A stretch of 21,206 nt of DNA from a virus, in the IMG/VR virus record IMGVR_UViG_3300046001_001498, positions 1-21,206 of that record; one strand, 5' to 3'. Position 1 is the stretch's first letter. Each line of letters begins with the position of its first letter. The notes under the pieces were generated by a model. The model was given only the letters and a program-made list of their open reading frames with translations. It searched no databases and was not told the DNA's origin. Shown piece after piece: positions 6,052 through 11,660 of this stretch. The position numbers and the translations under genes are program-made.

Positions 6052-6371
6052 CGCATCTCCGCTTGCATCAGCTTCACTTGAGTTCCAATCGCCATTAGCG
6101 ATGTCTCAATGATTTTGATTTTGACTTTGATTCTGTTGAATTCTGCTCGTCTAAGGTCGCGCTGTAGGCGAGCGTCAGCAGATTCTAGCTTTGCGAGTGC
6201 AGTTCTATCGGCAACAGTCCCTTGTGTCTTGATAAAAGCTTTTTGTTCTATCGTGTCAAGTTCGTGTTCAGCTTCAGCCAGAGCGACTTCAGCTTGGTAA
6301 AGCGCATCAGCCCCGCGTTGGTTTTCCTGAATCAGGCGGGCTATTTCTTCTGTGATCTGGGAAGGTATCAC
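6048..6371 (-). CDS. Coiled-coil protein of unknown function
   Basis: 107 residues, helical throughout and rich in Ala, Glu, Gln and Lys, with heptad-like spacing from about residue 5 to 100 (for example LYQAEVALAEAEHELDTIEQ). No catalytic motif. Start is GTG at 6371 with GGAA a few bases upstream. It lies between the annealing protein and the HNH gene and ends in an ATGA overlap. It may be an accessory subunit in recombination, but that is only positional inference. Confidence 0.75.
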   Translation of the reverse strand: MIPSQITEEIARLIQENQRGADALYQAEVALAEAEHELDTIEQKAFIKTQGTVADRTALAKLESADARLQRDLRRAEFNRIKVKIKIIETSLMAIGTQVKLMQAEMR

Positions 6372-6504
6372 TTAGATTCCAAATCGCATAAGTAAGTTCG
6401 ATTTTCCAGAAGGCAGCCTCATTTTGATTGCCCCTCTGTAGCGCCTGTTGATACGCCTCCGTCAGCTCCGCCACTTTCGACATCAGCACTGAACTGTTTG
6501 GCAC
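6307..6504 (-). CDS. Possible small overlapping gene
   Basis: An open frame that overlaps the end of the annealing-protein gene and the start of the coiled-coil gene. GTG at 6504 has AAAGGA nine bases upstream; a weaker alternative is ATG at 6483. The core reads SKVAELTEAYQQALQRGNQN followed by EAAFWKIELTYAIWNL, an amphipathic helix pattern that looks protein-like, and it would cover the 47-base gap at 6372-6418. Against it: long overlaps on both sides and a less protein-like C-terminus. Uncertain. Confidence 0.35.
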   Translation of the reverse strand: MPNSSVLMSKVAELTEAYQQALQRGNQNEAAFWKIELTYAIWNLSDTFPDHRRNSPPDSGKPTRG

Positions 6505-6982
6505 GAGCTTCAATCCTTTCCAGAACATCAGGTGTTGCACCTTCGCCCTTCGCCTTCGCGTAGAGCCAGCGCAAACCGCCTATGTCTGAAATCTTATCCG
6601 CTTCAACCAACCAATTGTCTTTCATTTCTGTAACGCGATTGACCTTTTCCATCTCCTCGCGAGATGCGCGCTTGTTGCCACTGAATCCAGCAGAGGCTAA
6701 AGCTCGTCCGATGGCAGAGGTTTCTGCATTTTCAAGAGCCGAAGTCTGATTCGCACCAGGACCACCATCAATCTCGAATGCCAGACCCGTGGCCTTCGGG
6801 AGATTGTTTGCTTGGTCGCCAGCAGTAAGGTAAACCGCTGCGCCAACAACCCAAGTCGCCACAGAGCGGTCAGTAGTAGTTGTAAGGTTTTGCGTGATAA
6901 TGCGTCCATCGGGATACTCCTTGTAGAACTTCCTAATTCGTTCTTCAACAGTTTCATAAGTAGATAAATCAAAGCGTGGCAT
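6419..6982 (-). CDS. Putative single-strand annealing protein (ERF/Rad52-like)
   Basis: 187 residues. The core has a W-V-V-G-A-A-V-Y-L strand, then KATGLAFEIDGG and the conserved motif ENAETSAIGRALASAGF at 84-100, followed by KRASREEM. The E-x-x-E/T-x-A-I-G-R-A-L-A segment is characteristic of the ERF/Rad52-type annealing superfamily; closely similar proteins are common in actinophages. The C-terminus (from about 160) is a Gly/Ser/Glu-rich disordered tail. It would anneal ssDNA made by the exonuclease upstream, forming a two-part recombination system. AGGAGG lies right before the ATG and overlaps the exonuclease stop. Assignment to a named family is inferred from motif memory. Confidence 0.6.
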   Translation of the reverse strand: MPRFDLSTYETVEERIRKFYKEYPDGRIITQNLTTTTDRSVATWVVGAAVYLTAGDQANNLPKATGLAFEIDGGPGANQTSALENAETSAIGRALASAGFSGNKRASREEMEKVNRVTEMKDNWLVEADKISDIGGLRWLYAKAKGEGATPDVLERIEARAKQFSADVESGGADGGVSTGATEGQSK

Positions 6983-6990
6983 TTTTCCTC

Positions 6991-7875
6991 CTAGATCCAG
7001 CTTGTGCCTTTTTTGGTGATAACCAGTGACGGCGAGCTGCCTCTCATCTGGCGTGTAACTATGCGTTCTGAGTTGACAGTTCCATACTTGGCTCTACCCA
7101 TGCTGTCCATCACCTCAGACTTGACCCTCAGAAGCTCAGAATTGGCCCTATCAGCCCTTTCCTGGGCCTGGAGTAGTAAAACCCCTACCTGACCGAGTTC
7201 GTGGTCCCTAATCTCAATCTGCGGGTTCTCAGCCCTAACTGCCTGGTAGGTGCTTTCCGAGCCATCCCACTCAGGTTTTTTGTCTGACTGAATTGAAGCC
7301 CAGAATTGGTCAATCATTTCGTTCTGTAGGTCTATGGCCGATGCGATAAATGGCACATCGTATTCGTTCCAGGTCATACCTGCCACGGCCACGATCATGC
7401 CGCGCTGTATCTTCAGCACACCCATGTAGTGCAAGACCTGAGCCATGTAGGACGGTGGAACCGATTCCCATGTGCTGCGGGCTGTCTTGACCTCAATGAC
7501 CATCATCTCCTGCGTGGTCTTGTGGATGGCTATGGCATCAGGGTTAGCGTGGCGGTATTCACAGTCGCCATCTGCGTATGTGCCAGTTGTATAGACATCC
7601 CAATCAGGATGTTCCTCCATCCACAGTTTTAGGATTGGCTCCTCAAAAGCCTTACCGAACCGAATTGCCCAGTTCTCCTGAATCTCAGATGGAATCCTGC
7701 CTGTCTTTTTGGCCCATAAAGCGTAGGCGCTCTCGTAAGGGTTCAGACCGAGTATGGTCCCTACTTCACTACCCCCAACGCCCCTAGACCGCTCAGAATG
7801 CCACTCAGGGCTTCCTGGCTCAAAGTTACCCAGCAGCTTTGCCCCATTTATGAAATCTGGTGCATAAATCTGCAT
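6991..7875 (-). CDS. YqaJ-type viral recombinase (lambda-exonuclease-like)
   Basis: 294 residues. Begins with the YqaJ pattern SRGVGGSEVGTILGLNPYES (31-50), then IRFGKAFEEP (71-80), and the metal-binding nuclease core NPDAIAIH with Asp113 and VIEVKTA with Glu128 and Lys130, followed by YMAQVLHYMGVL with Gln146. This is the PD-(D/E)XK arrangement of lambda exonuclease, a 5'-3' resector that feeds ssDNA to an annealing protein. A coiled coil occupies about 230-265. First gene of the early operon. ATG at 7875 with AAAGGAG four bases upstream is preferred over an in-frame ATG at 7923, which would lie upstream of the predicted promoter start point. Confidence 0.92.
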   Translation of the reverse strand: MQIYAPDFINGAKLLGNFEPGSPEWHSERSRGVGGSEVGTILGLNPYESAYALWAKKTGRIPSEIQENWAIRFGKAFEEPILKLWMEEHPDWDVYTTGTYADGDCEYRHANPDAIAIHKTTQEMMVIEVKTARSTWESVPPSYMAQVLHYMGVLKIQRGMIVAVAGMTWNEYDVPFIASAIDLQNEMIDQFWASIQSDKKPEWDGSESTYQAVRAENPQIEIRDHELGQVGVLLLQAQERADRANSELLRVKSEVMDSMGRAKYGTVNSERIVTRQMRGSSPSLVITKKGTSWI

Positions 7876-7879
7876 TTTT

Positions 7880-7886
7880 CTCCTTT
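7880..7886 (-). promoter_or_regulatory. Ribosome binding site that sets the exonuclease start
   Basis: AAAGGAG on the minus strand, four bases before the ATG at 7873-7875. It supports this start over the in-frame ATG at 7923. Confidence 0.8.
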
Positions 7887-7901
7887 CACCGAGTAGCCTT
7901 A

Positions 7902-7930
7902 CTTTATGCGATGGCTCGGACATTTATCAA
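7902..7930 (-). promoter_or_regulatory. Predicted early-operon promoter
   Basis: On the minus strand TTGATA (7925-7930) is followed after 17 bases by ATAAAG (7902-7907), a fair sigma-70-type match. Transcription would begin near 7895, leaving a 20-base leader holding the ribosome binding site of the exonuclease gene. A second -10-like TATACT lies at 7934-7939 on the same strand but lacks a good -35. Confidence 0.5.
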
Positions 7931-7938
7931 GCGAGTAT

Positions 7939-8166
7939 ATGAAATTGTTATTTTCTATACAGGCTGTAGGGGGAGTAGAGTGCGAAAAGCACCCTGCGCT
8001 GTGGTATCCAGAGGATGAGCCAGATGCTACGGTGCGGCATCAGATGAGCGTAATTGCCAAGGGTATTTGCTATGACTGCCCAATCAAGAAACAGTGCTTT
8101 GACTATGCGCTACGCACCAATCAGCGACACGGTATCTGGGGCGGAACTAGCCCCGAAGAACGCTGA
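7939..8166 (+). CDS. WhiB-family transcriptional regulator 1
   Basis: 75 residues with the four-cysteine iron-sulfur pattern: Cys15 (GVECEKHPALWYP), then AKGICYDCPIKKQC giving C-x2-C-x5-C, and the G-[VI]-W-G-G turn RHGIWGGTSPEER. Wbl proteins bind a 4Fe-4S cluster and contact the sigma-A region 4 of RNA polymerase to redirect transcription. It is minimal: no basic DNA-binding tail after GTSPEER. ATG at 7939 puts the first Cys at a normal distance; an in-frame ATG at 7906 would overlap the divergent promoter. No strong ribosome binding site or promoter of its own is seen, so start confidence is limited. Opposite strand to flanking operons. Confidence 0.88.
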   Translation: MKLLFSIQAVGGVECEKHPALWYPEDEPDATVRHQMSVIAKGICYDCPIKKQCFDYALRTNQRHGIWGGTSPEER

Positions 8167-8167
8167 T

Positions 8168-8196
8168 TTGACAAACTGAATTAGCAAGCCTAGATT
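8168..8196 (+). promoter_or_regulatory. Near-consensus promoter giving a leaderless whiB mRNA
   Basis: TTGACA at 8168-8173, exactly 17 bases, then TAGATT at 8191-8196. Six bases later comes the ATG of the second whiB gene at 8203, so the expected start point (7 bases past the -10) falls on the A of the ATG. No ribosome binding site is present or needed for a leaderless message, which is common in Actinobacteria. The -35 begins two bases after the stop codon of the first whiB gene. Confidence 0.75.
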
Positions 8197-8202
8197 GCTT
8201 GC

Positions 8203-8556
8203 ATGATTTATCATCCCGAATACATAAAGCTTGCTGAGGCGATGGAACAAGCGCCGACAATCCCACCCTGCACCAATACAGACCCAGAGCTGTTCTTTCC
8301 AGATCAAGATGCCAATGTGAATCTTTACATGGTAGCTAAGCAGCTATGCGCTCAGTGTCCAGTTATAAAGCAGTGCTTGACTTACGCGTTGAAAACCAAT
8401 GAGGAGTATGGCGTGTGGGGCGGGCTAACGGCTTATGAGAGACGGAAGCTCAAAAAGGGCGGGAAAATCACAGTGGCTAAAGCTACTCGTGCAGGACGAA
8501 CATACGACTGGAGACGGGGAGATGTTCAAACCGCGATTGTTTACAAGGTGGCCTAA
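8203..8556 (+). CDS. WhiB-family transcriptional regulator 2
   Basis: 117 residues. The iron-sulfur cysteines are in PPCTNTDPELFFP and AKQLCAQCPVIKQC (C-x2-C-x5-C), followed by the turn YGVWGGLTAYERRKLKKGGK. Unlike the first WhiB, it continues with about 40 basic residues (KATRAGRTYDWRRGD), a likely DNA-contacting tail. ATG at 8203 is fixed by the promoter six bases upstream. Phage Wbl proteins such as WhiBTM4 of mycobacteriophage TM4 interfere with host WhiB function and cell division; whether this one does so is inference. Similar core to the first WhiB suggests an old tandem duplication with divergence. Confidence 0.93.
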   Translation: MIYHPEYIKLAEAMEQAPTIPPCTNTDPELFFPDQDANVNLYMVAKQLCAQCPVIKQCLTYALKTNEEYGVWGGLTAYERRKLKKGGKITVAKATRAGRTYDWRRGDVQTAIVYKVA

Positions 8557-8609
8557 CAACAGCGCATGGCCGTTGTCGCACCTATAGATGACATACCTAC
8601 AAAAAGTAT

Positions 8610-8638
8610 TTGACAAATCTAAAATCCCCTGTTATTTT
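8610..8638 (+). promoter_or_regulatory. Strong promoter downstream of whiB 2, no gene behind it
   Basis: TTGACA at 8610-8615, 17-base spacer, TATTTT at 8633-8638. The sequence around the -35 (TTTGACAAA) matches the leaderless whiB promoter. The predicted start is near A8645, followed by no convincing reading frame before the terminator at 8716. Confidence 0.65.
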
Positions 8639-8644
8639 CTTATT

Positions 8645-8747
8645 AGTCACTTAGCTACAAATGTTGCCAAGACAAACCGAGAGTGATCCCTGCGGGGTCG
8701 GGTCGGGACAAGAGAAACCCCTAGAGGATTGGCTAGGGGTTTTTTCT
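8645..8747 (+). ncRNA. Candidate small RNA of about 100 nt
   Basis: Defined by the promoter at 8610-8638 and the intrinsic terminator at 8716-8747. Inside, GATCCC TGC GGGGTC (8686-8700) can form a tight hairpin, followed by the G-rich GGTCGGGAC and then the terminator stem. Only a 33-codon frame from 8661 is open and it reads through the terminator, so I treat the RNA as noncoding. No match to a known RNA family is recognised. It could be a regulatory RNA or a leader-like decoy. Existence is inferred from signals alone. Confidence 0.45.
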
Positions 8748-8750
8748 TTT
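8716..8750. terminator. Strong intrinsic terminator, probably bidirectional
   Basis: AACCCCTAG (8716-8724) pairs with CTAGGGGTT (8733-8741) around an eight-base loop, with a run of T to 8750 on the plus strand. On the minus strand the stem is followed by TTTCTCTTG, weaker but usable. It sits exactly where the plus-strand whiB/ncRNA unit meets the minus-strand late operon, whose last stop codon is at 8749. Confidence 0.85.
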
Positions 8751-8943
8751 AGTCCTTTTTGAAAGCGACTGAAGTCAGAATAGACAGGAAACCAGCACCT
8801 AGCGATACCGATGCCAGGCTAACCCAGTCAATTGCGAATAGTCCGATTGAGCCAGTTCCGAGAACGGCGATTGCGGATTGAGCTACTGTCTTGATGGCGC
8901 GCTCGCCAGCGTAGCTCCAGAATTCCAAACTAAAAATCTTCAT
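8749..8943 (-). CDS. r1t-type holin
   Basis: 64 residues, two membrane spans (about 14-38 and 41-60) with a short turn, N-terminal WSYAGERAIKTVAQS and C-terminal LTSVAFKKD. The E-R-x-x-K-T-x-x-Q entry into the first span and D-W at the turn are the pattern of the phage r1t holin family. It would form membrane lesions at the end of infection and let the endolysin reach the wall. Last gene of the late operon; its stop abuts the terminator. ATG at 8943 overlaps the end of the preceding membrane protein gene by 14 bases. Confidence 0.85.
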   Translation of the reverse strand: MKIFSLEFWSYAGERAIKTVAQSAIAVLGTGSIGLFAIDWVSLASVSLGAGFLSILTSVAFKKD

Positions 8944-9151
8944 TGTCCCTTTTCCTTGTCTTTACATCTTCGTATGTTGCAAATGCAGTATAAGCGGTCA
9001 GGATAATGCTTATCAAGGCGACACCGCCGATTATTAGTTCCCTGCTGACCGAACTGTCAGAGGCGTAGGTAGCTGCACCAAACAGAATCATCAGAGCAGA
9101 CAGAGCAAAGCTCATGTAGATCAGCCTGCGGCGGTGCTTCCAGCTAGGCAT
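8930..9151 (-). CDS. Two-span membrane protein of the lysis cassette
   Basis: 73 residues starting MPSWKHRRRLIYMSFALSAL: a basic N-terminus, a first span (about 10-30), a short loop with SSVSRE, a second span (about 37-58) and a charged tail KTRKRDNEDF. This is holin or antiholin topology; next to a second holin gene it might set lysis timing, but that is inference. ATG at 9151 overlaps the endolysin stop by 8 bases and is preferred over an in-frame TTG at 9184, which would add eleven residues inside the endolysin gene. Confidence 0.75.
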   Translation of the reverse strand: MPSWKHRRRLIYMSFALSALMILFGAATYASDSSVSRELIIGGVALISIILTAYTAFATYEDVKTRKRDNEDF

Positions 9152-9566
9152 CGAGACGCTCGTCAATGAACTTTTCAGGGTCAAAGACAGTGCCGAATGT
9201 TACCGATGTGACCTTTGGGCCAATTGTTAGATGAAGATGAGCGCCCTTGGAAGCTGACCCCGTGTTGCCTACTTTGCCGACTGTCTGACTTTGCGTAATG
9301 ACAGTTCCTGGTTTTAGTTTTGGCTGTTCCTGCAAATGGCAGTAGCCAATGTAAACAACTTTGTCATTGATTGAATCCCAGGCCGTCTGCACCAGCACCC
9401 AACCCAGAATGCTTGACCACTTGACAACCTGCACGGTTCCACCGCTAACGGCGGGAATGCGGGTGCCTTCTTTTGGTGCGTAGTCCAGTCCACGGTGCGG
9501 AATTACACGGCCCTTGATTGCACCAAATCGCGAGGTAATTGTCTTTTTAGAAAATGGATGTCTCAT
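9144..9566 (-). CDS. M23-family endolysin (peptidoglycan metallo-endopeptidase)
   Basis: 140 residues. The LytM/M23 zinc site is complete: His24 and Asp28 in HRGLDYA, and GAHLHL with His110 and His112, where His112 is the third zinc ligand; His77 in YCHL is the expected second active-site His. The enzyme cleaves peptide cross-links in peptidoglycan. It is a catalytic domain only, with no signal peptide and no wall-binding domain, so it needs a holin for release. SRFG near residue 12-15 is typical of the fold's start. Start overlaps the upstream stop as ATGA. Confidence 0.92.
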   Translation of the reverse strand: MRHPFSKKTITSRFGAIKGRVIPHRGLDYAPKEGTRIPAVSGGTVQVVKWSSILGWVLVQTAWDSINDKVVYIGYCHLQEQPKLKPGTVITQSQTVGKVGNTGSASKGAHLHLTIGPKVTSVTFGTVFDPEKFIDERLDA

Positions 9567-9805
9567 CGCAGAATGGCCCAGATAGCAGCTATGAATCCTG
9601 TGATGCCAGAACCCAGAGCAGTAAAGACAAGCTTCTCAATCCACTCCATGCGAGCAAGTTTCTGCTCCACTCGATTCATGCGGGCGGGTAAGTCTTTGAG
9701 ATTTTTGATGTCTGCGACTATCTCAATCTGAACTGACTGAACTTCAATAAGTTTTTCGTAGATGTCGCGTTGCGTTATACGAACGCCGTTTGTTTCTTCT
9801 GGCAT
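9563..9805 (-). CDS. Coiled-coil protein with C-terminal membrane anchor (holin-like)
   Basis: 80 residues. Residues 10-60 form a coiled coil (EKLIEVQSVQIEIVADIKNL, then RMNRVEQKLARMEWIEKL); residues 60-79 form one membrane span ending AIWAILR. This resembles XhlA-type holin-associated proteins, which couple a coiled coil to a membrane helix and work with a holin and an endolysin. First gene of the lysis cassette, translationally coupled to the endolysin by ATGA. Confidence 0.75.
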   Translation of the reverse strand: MPEETNGVRITQRDIYEKLIEVQSVQIEIVADIKNLKDLPARMNRVEQKLARMEWIEKLVFTALGSGITGFIAAIWAILR

Positions 9806-9823
9806 GGTTCTATTTTATTCTCT

Positions 9824-10663
9824 TTAGTCGCCTAGCTGAGCCTTGGTATAACGGACGATAACAAAACCGCTACCGCCAGCTCCTCCGCCTCCACCGCCAC
9901 CTGCGCCTTGGTATTGGCCACCCGATGTTCCTGGCGATCCAGTTTGGGGTATACGGCCACCTGTTCCTCCACCACCAATACCACCTGCTCCACCAACATC
10001 TCCACCAGATCCACCTGAACCGCCGCCGCCACCAGCTACATAAGTTTCTAGGCCACAGGCAGTCGTCCAAGATGAATAAGTATTAGATCCAGCACCACCT
10101 GCTCCACCTCTTGCGCTAGACGGATCAACAGCATTGCCACCTACGGCAGAAGCGCCACCACCACCACCACCAGCACCAATTGGACCAAATGTTCCAACAC
10201 CAGATCCACCATTATTACCCTGACCAGAAGTTCCAGTTCCACCCGTAAAAGCTTGTTGGCTCGCACCACCTCCACCACCAGAGCCTCCATTAGAACCAGC
10301 AGCATTAGTTCCACCTACACCACCAGCAGATGCGGCTGTTAGTCCCGTAAAGCTTGAGTTATTACCATTAGCTTGGCTTGCTCCTCCAGCCCCAACTGTC
10401 ACAGTAAAACTTCCAGTTAGTCGTTGGTTAGAATGAACAATAAGACCACCAGCACCACCTCCACCAGCACCAGAAGCACCTGATGTTCCACCGCCACCCG
10501 CTCCTCCAGCAAGAACAAGAATGTCACACTTCAAAGAGCTACCAGAAACGCTAAATGTAGAAGTAGATAAGAAACGGCGATAGTAATAGGTGCTATCTGA
10601 GTAAAGGTCCCCACCACTTACAGTTGGGAACACATCCGAACTGAGGATGGCTACGGGAATCAT
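9824..10663 (-). CDS. Glycine-rich tail fibre / adhesin
   Basis: 279 residues. After an N-terminal stretch (YYYRRFLSTSTFSVSG) comes one full glycine-rich module: entry strand ILVLAGGAGGGG, internal FTVTVGAGG, many Gly runs with spaced Asn, Ser and Ala, and exit strand GSGFVIVRYT. This Gly-rich domain occurs in phage tail fibres and host-recognition tips, where Gly runs can pack as polyglycine-II helices. It probably acts at the tail tip in receptor binding. It resembles the second module of the 609-residue protein encoded at 11661-13490, so the two are likely duplicates. Start overlaps the previous stop (ATGA). Confidence 0.78.
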   Translation of the reverse strand: MIPVAILSSDVFPTVSGGDLYSDSTYYYRRFLSTSTFSVSGSSLKCDILVLAGGAGGGGTSGASGAGGGGAGGLIVHSNQRLTGSFTVTVGAGGASQANGNNSSFTGLTAASAGGVGGTNAAGSNGGSGGGGGASQQAFTGGTGTSGQGNNGGSGVGTFGPIGAGGGGGGASAVGGNAVDPSSARGGAGGAGSNTYSSWTTACGLETYVAGGGGGSGGSGGDVGGAGGIGGGGTGGRIPQTGSPGTSGGQYQGAGGGGGGGAGGSGFVIVRYTKAQLGD

Positions 10664-11271
10664 ACGACTACTTTACCAATAACCCTGTATTGATTGGCAG
10701 CGGTCTTGATGACTGCCGCAGCGGTATAAGGGGAGTCCATGAGAAAAGAAATGGCCGTTCCAGCCGTGCCTACACCAGCCCAAGATGTCACGCCAGTTCC
10801 AGCCCTAAGCGTCACTATTCCAGTGGAATTGTTTATCACTTGAATCATGTCACCAATTTCAGTTAGAACATCTGGGAATGTGACAGTAGCAGCGCTAGTG
10901 AAGTTCAGAACAGTATTTGCATCTCCAGATGCTGCTGTATAGGCGGCAGATTTGTTTGTCAGGGTGGTTGCAATAAATTGAGCATTCATGTCACCGAATG
11001 CTGGCTTTGCAGTTCCACCAGAAACAAAAGCTTGACCTGATGTGCCTGTTGCACCCACAGCGGTTAAAAGGTTTACCCAATTTGAGCCGTCATAATATTC
11101 AATAACATTGCTGTCAGTTAGATAAGAAATCATTCCCTCATCTGGTGATACAACAGCAGATGAACGAGCAGCAGAAGTAGAAAAGACCATTAGTGATTGA
11201 TCTTGTAAATAATTCTGAACATTGCTGGCAGTTAGGATTTCGCCAGGTGTCCAAGTTCTGTAACCGCTCAT
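10660..11271 (-). CDS. Tail fibre / minor tail protein
   Basis: 203 residues. N-terminal part (about 5-70: WTPGEILTASNVQNYLQDQ, later SPDEGMISYLTDSNVIEYYD) is a tail-attachment module shared with the protein encoded at 13500-14120. A linker GTSGQAFVSGGTAKPAFGDM and a beta-rich C-terminal part follow (ATVTFPDVLTEIGDMIQVIN), ending NQYRVIGKVVV. It is translationally coupled to the glycine-rich gene after it, so it may anchor that adhesin to the tail. No enzymatic motif. Confidence 0.7.
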   Translation of the reverse strand: MSGYRTWTPGEILTASNVQNYLQDQSLMVFSTSAARSSAVVSPDEGMISYLTDSNVIEYYDGSNWVNLLTAVGATGTSGQAFVSGGTAKPAFGDMNAQFIATTLTNKSAAYTAASGDANTVLNFTSAATVTFPDVLTEIGDMIQVINNSTGIVTLRAGTGVTSWAGVGTAGTAISFLMDSPYTAAAVIKTAANQYRVIGKVVV

Positions 11272-11277
11272 TATTTC

Positions 11278-11637
11278 CTAAAGTGTAATCTGGACTAAAT
11301 CCCAGGTTTGTTTTTCTTCATTCCATGTATAGATATTCTCTGAATCGCCAGGATAAGGAATTGGTGCTTCCCATTGACAAGTTTCTTCATTTAGCATCCA
11401 GCTTGGGAATGGCTTAGGTGGAATAAAAGCATCTAATTCATCATTGTAGCTATAGCCGATTCCCGCATAGTTTTTACGAATGTTGCCATTATAGGAAGTG
11501 CGAACGCAACGCTGATTGTATAGATTGCCATAATAAGCTTCCCAATCGCTTATGCCATCTATTACTTCGTATTCGTTACGACCAACGATAACTTGAGTAA
11601 CCATGTTATTTTCATCTAAGAATGCGTAATGTGCCAT
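11278..11637 (-). CDS. Conserved phage tail-region protein of unknown function
   Basis: 119 residues beginning MAHYAFLDENNMVTQVIVGR. The sequence VRTSYNGNIRKNYAGIGYSY followed by DAFIPPKPFPSWML and WEAPIPYPG matches a widespread small phage protein found among tail fibre genes in cyanophages and freshwater phages. Function is unknown; a fibre-associated or assembly role is inferred from position between fibre genes. It is rich in Tyr, Trp and Asn. Preceded by a ribosome binding site (AAAGGA) about 4 bases before the ATG at 11637. Confidence 0.75.
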   Translation of the reverse strand: MAHYAFLDENNMVTQVIVGRNEYEVIDGISDWEAYYGNLYNQRCVRTSYNGNIRKNYAGIGYSYNDELDAFIPPKPFPSWMLNEETCQWEAPIPYPGDSENIYTWNEEKQTWDLVQITL

Positions 11638-11660
11638 TTTTATCCTTTTCCTAATTCTAC

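Noticed and set aside
7876-7923. Longer N-terminus of the exonuclease from the ATG at 7923
   Set aside because: It would put the start upstream of the best predicted promoter start point, overlap the opposite-strand whiB region, and lacks the AAAGGAG seen before the ATG at 7875.
7954-7983. Strong ribosome-binding-like AGGGGGAG with a GTG downstream as the start of the first whiB gene
   Set aside because: That GTG (at about 7978) is in the wrong frame for the WhiB cysteines; no start codon in the WhiB frame lies at the right distance from it.
8553-8575. Inverted repeat ACAAC...GTTGT right after the second whiB stop as a terminator
   Set aside because: The stem is short and interrupted by a mismatch and no T-run follows; the clear terminator is at 8716-8750.
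8557-8748. Possible tRNA or attachment site in the only long intergenic gap
   Set aside because: No cloverleaf, no T-loop GTTCRA sequence and no integrase in the window; promoter and terminator explain the segment better.
8661-8762. 33-codon open frame inside the ncRNA candidate
   Set aside because: It has no ribosome binding site, runs through the terminator hairpin and T-run, and its translation has no protein-like pattern.
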